Shown here: positions 14,974 through 19,637 of the stretch, piece by piece
Position numbering within the stretch: position 1 is the first letter of the stretch
Layout: each line of letters opens with the position of its first letter
Assembly (NCBI GenBank): GCA_040758525.1
Contig: JBFLVQ010000096.1
Location: 1 to 19,637 of the forward strand
Direction: 5' to 3'
Length of the DNA stretch: 19,637 nucleotides
Source: JBFLVQ01 sp040758525
GTDB taxonomy: Bacteria > Acidobacteriota > Blastocatellia > Chloracidobacteriales > JADJPF01
The notes under the pieces: model-generated
The model's database searches: none
What the model was told of the DNA's origin: nothing
Seen by the model: the letters and a program-made list of their open reading frames with translations, nothing else
Program-made: the position numbers and the translations under genes

Positions 14974-14991
14974 AACATAAAGCTGGGCATG

Positions 14992-15351
14992 CTAAGTAAT
15001 CTGGATCTCCTGAACCGTAGCACGCACTTTGGGGTAGAGCGATGGTGGTGGTTCTGGAGGTTGCTGACTTTGTAATTTACTCAGTTCTGTCCAATCGATA
15101 CGTCGTCCTTCGTCAAGCTTGGCATCGGGTGTTTGTGATTCCACCAACCAGAAACCTTTCTCGCCAACAATTGGCTTAAGCTTGTCGCTAATACGAGAAT
15201 CGATCACTACTGGACGATATAGATCTAGTTCCGGATTGCGAACGCGAGCGCGCGATAGCATCTCTTCACCGGCCCAAACCGCAACAAGCTGACCAGGTTG
15301 GACGGTGAAGAACTCACCGTTCGCACGTCGCATGGCATACATCTTTGGCAT
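14992..15351 (-). CDS. Small soluble protein of unknown function
   Basis: The ATG at 15351 has GAGGAGGT 5-6 bases upstream and gives 119 residues; the longer frame to 15537 would overlap the divergent gene and has no ribosome site. The protein begins MPKMYAMRRANGEFFTVQPG and continues VAVWAGEEMLSRARVRNPELDLYRPVVID, then KGFWLVESQTPDAKLDEGRRIDW. It ends with a Gln/Pro-rich stretch (QSQQPPEPPPSLYP) and a last strand. It has no signal peptide, membrane helix, cysteine or recognisable catalytic motif. The first 85 residues look like a small alpha/beta domain. I do not recognise the family. A promoter lies at 15431-15459, so it is expressed from its own transcript. Confidence 0.78.
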   Translation of the reverse strand: MPKMYAMRRANGEFFTVQPGQLVAVWAGEEMLSRARVRNPELDLYRPVVIDSRISDKLKPIVGEKGFWLVESQTPDAKLDEGRRIDWTELSKLQSQQPPEPPPSLYPKVRATVQEIQIT

Positions 15352-15430
15352 ATCACACCTCCTCACGCATAGACCGCTCAACAACTGCGTTTGCCCTGCG
15401 GTTAGCTTTACTGCTTGATTGCTTGGCTCT

Positions 15431-15459
15431 ATGATAGTGCAACTGATATTGTTGTTCAA
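15431..15459 (-). promoter_or_regulatory. Promoter of the 119-residue gene
   Basis: On the minus strand TTGAAC (15454-15459) and TATCAT (15431-15436) are separated by exactly 17 bases, about 80 bases upstream of the ATG at 15351. The rest of the divergent gap contains a short GC-rich palindrome, GCAGG-C-CCTGC (15476-15486), about 33 bases before the plus-strand gene. Confidence 0.5.
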
Positions 15460-15519
15460 TCTACAGCCGTATCTGGCAGGCCCTGCGGCTTTAAGATATT
15501 GTACGAAACTCAAAAGTAG

Positions 15520-15909
15520 ATGAACCGGAATTGGCAAAACGGAAAACTAGCGCTAATTATTGCCCTACTGGCTGCTTGGGGATTGACCGCAATTTTTATT
15601 ACACCGCTTTTTGGCACGCTCTTTCGCTGTGGTTGTGATTGGCTATGGGCAGGAGCGGCAACTCGCTGTGTAGGATTAATGGATGCATCTGGCCATCACC
15701 ATTGTCCCTGGTGTATTGATTACCCAACCGGTATGCTGATACCTATTATTGTAATTGCGCTAGTCCAGACGATAGTGATTGTACTACTCTGGTGGCGTAT
15801 ACACGCGCGTATACCAATATTACTAGTTGCCGCGCTAATCGCGTTTCTATTAGCTGGTCTGGGTGAAGCGATTATACATAGCTGGCTGAAAGGTTATCCG
15901 CTCTTTTAG
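15520..15909 (+). CDS. Small membrane protein with a Cys/His cluster
   Basis: The 129-residue protein has three predicted membrane helices (about 9-31, 71-91 and 98-117). Between helices 1 and 2 lies a 40-residue loop with Cys37, Cys39, Cys50, His59-61, Cys62 and Cys65 (FRCGCDW, ATRC, SGHHHCPWC). Five cysteines and three histidines in one loop suggest a metal or redox-active site; CPWC also resembles a thioredoxin-like CxxC. Which side of the membrane the loop faces cannot be decided here. I know no family for it. The ribosome site is weak. It converges on the kinase-like/hydrolase gene with a 4-base overlap of stop codons (15906-15909), so it is probably not functionally tied to that gene by transcription. 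Confidence 0.72.
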   Translation: MNRNWQNGKLALIIALLAAWGLTAIFITPLFGTLFRCGCDWLWAGAATRCVGLMDASGHHHCPWCIDYPTGMLIPIIVIALVQTIVIVLLWWRIHARIPILLVAALIAFLLAGLGEAIIHSWLKGYPLF

Positions 15910-17873
15910 TTTGGATAGCCTTGTAGAAAGGTAAATATACTCTCTATACAGATAGCTGGAATACCGCGTTCTGCACTGTTATGTCGCATAGTAGCAGCAT
16001 GGCCGCCTTCATAGTAGATGGTAGGTTCTTGAGAAAGTGGACCGCATAGATCGAGCAGTCGATCTGAGTGTGGTCGCAGTGTCAGGGATCTTAGATCCTT
16101 ACGCGATGGTAGACTGAGCAAAAAAGGTTGATATGGTAGATTATGCTGGCGCAACTTCTCCAGTATCTGTGCTTGTGTATAGCCATGCACTTTGCCTAAA
16201 TAGAGAATCAGATCGAGTGGTCGCAAGACACAAGAATCTAATACTAATGAATCAACATGTGGGTGCAGTTGTGCCACTAGAACAGCCGCAATTGCACCAT
16301 GCGAGGCAGCAATAATAGTGACACGTTGAATGGCAAAACATTCTATAAGATAATCAATAACATCCCATAGCAATACCGTCTCCCAACGCCCTGCGGTTAC
16401 CAACATCTCGCCATTACTGTTAGTGACTCCTAGATACACAGGTACAAAGAGACCTTGTTGACCTCTCTCTATTAGTGCTGCAGTCAAAGGGATAGCTGCT
16501 CGTGCTGAGGCTCGGAAGCCTGGCACCATCACTATTGCACGTCGGCAATTACCTTCTGGTATCAAGATCATTTCACAATGGCGTCTATTGTCATGTTGAA
16601 ATGGCGGTGCAATGATAGAATGCGACCGCTGGCCAAGAAAGCGATCAGCAAAATCTTGCGAAGTTACCAAAGGAGAATGACAATAGATATCTGTAGGAGC
16701 ATAACCACGTGTTGGCACGGTCAAATCGGTCCAATGGTCGTAGGCCTGTACCGAGATAGTAGGGAAGGGCAGTACCTCTTTGGTAGCAATGGCAGTCTGC
16801 AGAGCCTTGGCAATTCCTAGTGGCTCACTCTCGCCCGCCAGTGCCGCTAGTGTTATTGGTTCGCTTGTCAATGAGATTGGTAGGGTATCCAGTGGCTTCT
16901 CTACAAAACTGTCAGCAAGTGTGATTTCAGGAAACTGTTGTCGCCAAGATAGACGTGCACTCTCGATAATGATCGAGTTGGTGGTTAGAGTAGAATCTGC
17001 CTGTGTTGCAACACTGATTCGCGATTGGTTCAAGTCGGCTTGAAATAACACCTCATCTTCTGACTGTTGTGGATCTATGGTGACAAAAAAGTAGTCTGGA
17101 TTAAGGGCCGGATCATAAGGGAACCAACGCCACCAATCGCGCAAGAAAGCGTAGCGACGAGCTGGCAGATCTATATTCAACTCGGCGCGTAGTAGTACAG
17201 AGGGAGCAGAGCGTCCCAATGAGACCTGTCGTTTTGATTTCACATACTCAAGATATCTTTCCCAACTAGGATTTTCTAGTACTGCACTAAAATCGGTGCG
17301 ATGAATTTTTGGGCCCGCATCAAGTAGTACCCAGCCATCTTGCCAGCAGAGATTTTTTGGCGAAAGATCAACAATAAAACCATATTCGTATGTTGCTCTG
17401 GCAGCTTCTTGCAATACTTCAAGAAAACACTCACGTTGTATCGGTGTGACTGCGTCACAAGCGATCAACTGTTGCAGTGTCTGTTGACAAGAGAATTCTT
17501 TCAGTAGACTGTAGGGTGTTGCTTCAACGATATCTGCTGGTCGTAGAGAAGAGAAACGAGCGATTACCGCGCCTACGGCAACTTCCAGGCGTAGCGCTTC
17601 ACGAAAAAAACTGAAAGCAGCGCGCGCTCGCTTCAAGGCATAAGTTAGGCCACTCTCAAGGCATTGCGCTTGGTAAACAACGCCAACCAGTCCGCTGCCT
17701 AATGGTTCGCCTAAGCGTAGGGTGCGGTTATTGATCGATAGGATTGTTCCGGGGGGAAGCATCGTGCTGGCCTCAAGCATCAGCCGCTTGAGCTGATCAT
17801 TTTTGGTGATCGCACTCAATAACGCCAACTGATCATAGGTAAGGCGCAGGCGATACACGGTTGCTTCCACCAC
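15906..17873 (-). CDS. Fusion of a degenerate protein-kinase-like domain and an alpha/beta hydrolase
   Basis: The 655-residue protein starts with GTG 8 bases after the TerB-like gene's stop and has no clear Shine-Dalgarno, which suggests translational coupling. Residues about 50-220 follow the kinase fold: LGSGLVGVVYQA (Gly59, Gly61, Gly64, Val66), YALK with Lys81, the hinge LLKEF, the catalytic loop FIVDLSPKNL with Asp169 and Asn174 in place of HRDxxxxN, and LLDAGP with Asp185 in place of DFG. Residues about 430-650 look like an alpha/beta hydrolase: AIVMVPGFRASA (oxyanion region), IIAASHGA with nucleophile Ser524, VLDS with Asp546 and GGH with His625. The 220-residue middle part is not recognised. 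There is no signal peptide or membrane helix. ATP-binding and hydrolase activities are both possible, but neither is proven. Confidence 0.82.
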   Translation of the reverse strand: MVEATVYRLRLTYDQLALLSAITKNDQLKRLMLEASTMLPPGTILSINNRTLRLGEPLGSGLVGVVYQAQCLESGLTYALKRARAAFSFFREALRLEVAVGAVIARFSSLRPADIVEATPYSLLKEFSCQQTLQQLIACDAVTPIQRECFLEVLQEAARATYEYGFIVDLSPKNLCWQDGWVLLDAGPKIHRTDFSAVLENPSWERYLEYVKSKRQVSLGRSAPSVLLRAELNIDLPARRYAFLRDWWRWFPYDPALNPDYFFVTIDPQQSEDEVLFQADLNQSRISVATQADSTLTTNSIIIESARLSWRQQFPEITLADSFVEKPLDTLPISLTSEPITLAALAGESEPLGIAKALQTAIATKEVLPFPTISVQAYDHWTDLTVPTRGYAPTDIYCHSPLVTSQDFADRFLGQRSHSIIAPPFQHDNRRHCEMILIPEGNCRRAIVMVPGFRASARAAIPLTAALIERGQQGLFVPVYLGVTNSNGEMLVTAGRWETVLLWDVIDYLIECFAIQRVTIIAASHGAIAAVLVAQLHPHVDSLVLDSCVLRPLDLILYLGKVHGYTQAQILEKLRQHNLPYQPFLLSLPSRKDLRSLTLRPHSDRLLDLCGPLSQEPTIYYEGGHAATMRHNSAERGIPAICIESIFTFLQGYPN

Positions 17874-17881
17874 CCAGGAGA

Positions 17882-18337
17882 CTAAGACTTAGGGAAGATG
17901 GCTTTGCGCAAGTGATTGACAGCATGTTCCAATTCCACCAACGCCTCAATAGATCTGGTCACTTCCTCACTCACCCCAAGTAACTGTGCGGCTCTGGCTA
18001 CCGCAGCCTTCTCTTCTGCTGCATAAGTACCGTCGGCACGACTGATGTCGATAGCATCGCGTAATAGATAGCGTGCACGCCGTCCACCTGGGGTTAGTGT
18101 AGGTAGGACAGATTCTAGCTTAACGCCGCTTATATCGAACTCTTCAATCTGGCGTACTAGATCTTCAGGCGCACCCATGCGCTTCATACCTTTTTTCAAT
18201 GCATTCAGTTCTGCTTCTGCAATCTGGCCATCTGCGCCGATGATAACTTTAAGAGCCTTCAGGTATTTGATCACCTGTTCCTCTTTTGGCAATGTCCCAT
18301 AGCGTTTTATCACCGCGCTCTGCTCAAATTGGATCAT
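17882..18337 (-). CDS. TerB-like (tellurite-resistance family) protein
   Basis: The ATG at 18337 has GGGAGG 7 bases upstream and gives 151 residues; the TTG at 18358 is not used. The protein is all-helical with two acidic ADG loops: IGADGQIAEAELNALKKGM (about 34-51) and SRADGTYAAEEKAAVARAAQLLGV (about 100-122). This paired ADGxxxxxE arrangement is typical of TerB/DUF533-type proteins, whose acidic residues are thought to bind metal near the membrane. It is the first gene of a two-gene unit and stops 8 bases before the kinase-like/hydrolase gene. TerB-like proteins occur elsewhere beside kinases and phosphatases in ter-related systems, so the pairing may be functional. Expression should start at the promoter at 18379-18407. 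Confidence 0.85.
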   Translation of the reverse strand: MIQFEQSAVIKRYGTLPKEEQVIKYLKALKVIIGADGQIAEAELNALKKGMKRMGAPEDLVRQIEEFDISGVKLESVLPTLTPGGRRARYLLRDAIDISRADGTYAAEEKAAVARAAQLLGVSEEVTRSIEALVELEHAVNHLRKAIFPKS

Positions 18338-18378
18338 ATTCTTCCTCCCAAGTATCAATATGCTCGAAGCGATTAAAG

Positions 18379-18407
18379 AATTTACCTGTATTAAAATCTG
18401 GCGTCAA
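18379..18407 (-). promoter_or_regulatory. Promoter of the TerB/kinase-hydrolase operon
   Basis: On the minus strand TTGACG (18402-18407), a 17-base spacer and TAAATT (18379-18384) form a good sigma-70 promoter about 42 bases upstream of the TerB ATG. The -35 is five of six to consensus. Confidence 0.6.
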
Positions 18408-18436
18408 TAATTTACTGCTTGTAACCGCAGATATGC

Positions 18437-18934
18437 CTACTTGGTGAGCTTTTCCATAAGTTGTTCGACTCGTCTGAGGATTTCGTTTCGTGCTGTCTGA
18501 TAATCTTCACTTACAGCAGGAACATTATTCCATTCCGTCACCTTTCCTTTCAATGCGGTATTGTTAGGCAAAGGACAGGCAAAGGTAATAATTTGGGCAG
18601 CCTGATCTAGATCGTTATCAGTTATTAAGACTGGTTTCAGGGAAGTTATATCGATCCCATCTTCTTTGAGACCTTTCTCTGTAGCCGGAGAAAGCATTGG
18701 ATCAGGACTTGTTCCGCGAGAGATCGCTTGATAGTTTATTCCTCGCTGCTTAGCAAGCTTATTAAAATATGCAGCAGCAATGACACTTTTTGCCGCGCCA
18801 TGCTCACAAACAAAGAGAATGGTAGGCAGCGAATTACTGGCAGGCTGTTTTGATGTCTCTTGAGCAGAATAGCTTGGTTGCATAAATAACCCCACTGCAA
18901 TTATAAAAAGATATTGTAATAATGATAATCGCAT
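18437..18934 (-). CDS. Exported low-molecular-weight phosphatase/arsenate-reductase-like protein
   Basis: The 165-residue protein has a signal peptide (1-24, ending PSYSA). The mature domain follows the LMW-phosphatase/ArsC fold: TILFVCEHGAAKSVIAAAYF forms the P-loop with Cys43, and RGTSPDPMLSPATEKGLKEDGID follows as in the family. The loop reads C-x5-K-S, with Lys49 where active enzymes have Arg. This variant occurs in a recognisable subgroup, but its effect on catalysis is uncertain. A periplasmic location would be odd for an arsenate reductase that depends on cytoplasmic thiols. GAGAGG precedes the ATG. It starts 20 bases after the chromate-transporter stop, so the two are co-transcribed. 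Confidence 0.84.
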   Translation of the reverse strand: MRLSLLQYLFIIAVGLFMQPSYSAQETSKQPASNSLPTILFVCEHGAAKSVIAAAYFNKLAKQRGINYQAISRGTSPDPMLSPATEKGLKEDGIDITSLKPVLITDNDLDQAAQIITFACPLPNNTALKGKVTEWNNVPAVSEDYQTARNEILRRVEQLMEKLTK

Positions 18935-18954
18935 AGCTACCTCTCAGTCTCTTG

Positions 18955-19637
18955 CTAGGAATAGATTAATAATCCGATAACTCCGGCAATTAGTATTAAG
19001 AGTGGTTCAGGTATTTTTTTAACTTTCAATAGCATTGCCATTACCATAACAGCAATAATGATTGTCGGTAGATCTATAATAGCGCGTTTACCCAAGACAA
19101 AAGCCGCGCCGGCAATAGCACCAGTGGCGGCTGCCGTAACACCATTGACAAAAGCTTTAACTTTAGGATTTTGTGCTGAACGTCGAAAATATTTTGCTGG
19201 AATGATCACAAATAGATAACAAGGCAGAAAGATACCAATTGCTGCCAGTATTGCTCCTAATGGTCCAGCAACAAGATAGCCAATGAATGCTACTGTGATC
19301 ACTACAGGACCTGGTGTGATCATTGCTACCGCAACAGCATCGAGAAACTGTCGTTCATTAAGCCAATGGAACTGCTCAACTACTCCGCCATAAAGAAATG
19401 GTACAATTGCTAAACCACTACCAAAGACAAAAGCTCCTGCTTCGGCAAAGTACCAGGTTATTGTCCAGATGGTTTTTGTTGATGCAGGTCCTTGCAATCC
19501 TACGATCAAATAGTTCCACCAAGGTGTGTAGATCAACATTGTCTGTTTGGAGCTGAATGTAAAAGGAGTTTTTATTATCATTGCGACAATACCGCAAAGA
19601 ATAAATAGCCAGGCTATTTCAGTTTCAGTCCAGGCAG
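18955..19637 (-). CDS. chrA: Chromate transporter (CHR family), C-terminal half; 5' end outside window
   Basis: An ATG lies at 19581, but the frame stays open to the window edge (reading AWTETEIAWLFILCGIVA before it), so the true start lies beyond 19637. The visible 226 residues hold one CHR domain: FAEAGAFVFGSGLAIVPFLYG, then RQFLDAVAVAMITPGPVVI with the conserved TPGP, and NPKVKAFVNGVTAAATGAI. There are five to six hydrophobic segments. Full-length ChrA proteins of about 400 residues have two such domains, and this is the second one. The family exports chromate and some members transport sulfate or other oxyanions. The downstream exported ArsC-like protein suggests an oxyanion-related operon. 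Confidence 0.88.
   Translation of the reverse strand, partial: AWTETEIAWLFILCGIVAMIIKTPFTFSSKQTMLIYTPWWNYLIVGLQGPASTKTIWTITWYFAEAGAFVFGSGLAIVPFLYGGVVEQFHWLNERQFLDAVAVAMITPGPVVITVAFIGYLVAGPLGAILAAIGIFLPCYLFVIIPAKYFRRSAQNPKVKAFVNGVTAAATGAIAGAAFVLGKRAIIDLPTIIIAVMVMAMLLKVKKIPEPLLILIAGVIGLLIYS

Noticed and set aside
15466..15489. GC-rich palindromic stretch as a riboswitch or terminator
   Set aside because: The paired arms are short or mismatched, and no known riboswitch pattern is visible.
15352..15537. 62-residue N-terminal extension of the small minus-strand gene
   Set aside because: It would run through a good promoter and overlap the divergent gene, while GAGGAGGT marks the ATG at 15351.

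Overview
The window looks like chromosomal DNA of a Gram-negative, outer-membrane bacterium. The best fit is Acidobacteriota (Blastocatellia-like). This rests on a large TonB-dependent receptor with an N-terminal carboxypeptidase-regulatory-like domain, a HEAT-repeat lipoprotein, a DUF6941-type protein, a LytS/LytTR pair and many family members typical of that phylum. The taxonomy is an inference from gene content only. There are no rRNA, tRNA, CRISPR or insertion-sequence features. Gene density is high, and no gene-free stretch exceeds 300 bases.

Layout. 1-1731 (minus) is the N-terminal 577 codons of a TonB-dependent receptor that runs off the left edge. 2010-2648 (plus) holds a nine-cysteine miniprotein followed by an atypical receiver-domain protein. 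2664-5022 (minus) is a three-gene set: an exported NTF2/lumazine-binding-like protein, a small membrane-anchored protein and a secreted class-C beta-lactamase-like serine hydrolase. 5170-7046 (minus) is a two-component operon of a LytS-type kinase and a LytTR regulator. 7241-10075 (plus) carries a HAD-superfamily protein, a HEAT-repeat lipoprotein and a DUF6941 protein, and ends at a strong hairpin shared with the convergent gene.

10128-13075 (minus) is a redox module: an ArsR-family repressor, then thioredoxin (WCPPC), a medium-chain dehydrogenase and an old yellow enzyme. The arsR and trxA promoters carry the same 21-bp element between -35 and -10 (18 of 21 positions identical). This argues that the ArsR protein represses both itself and the enzyme operon. 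It is the clearest regulatory circuit in the window.

13256-14914 (plus) is a GT-C-type polytopic membrane glycosyltransferase candidate. 14992-15351 (minus) and 15520-15909 (plus) are small divergent genes of unknown function, the second a membrane protein with a Cys/His cluster. 15906-18337 (minus) is the most unusual locus: a TerB-like protein followed, only 8 bases on, by a 655-residue protein joining a degenerate protein-kinase-like domain to an alpha/beta hydrolase. 18437-19637 (minus) is a chromate-transporter homologue (5' end outside the window) followed by an exported low-molecular-weight phosphatase/arsenate-reductase-like protein.

Several longest-ORF starts are probably wrong. Shine-Dalgarno spacing favours internal ATGs for the HAD, HEAT, DUF6941, dehydrogenase, thioredoxin, GT-C, 119-aa and TerB genes, and I use those starts below.
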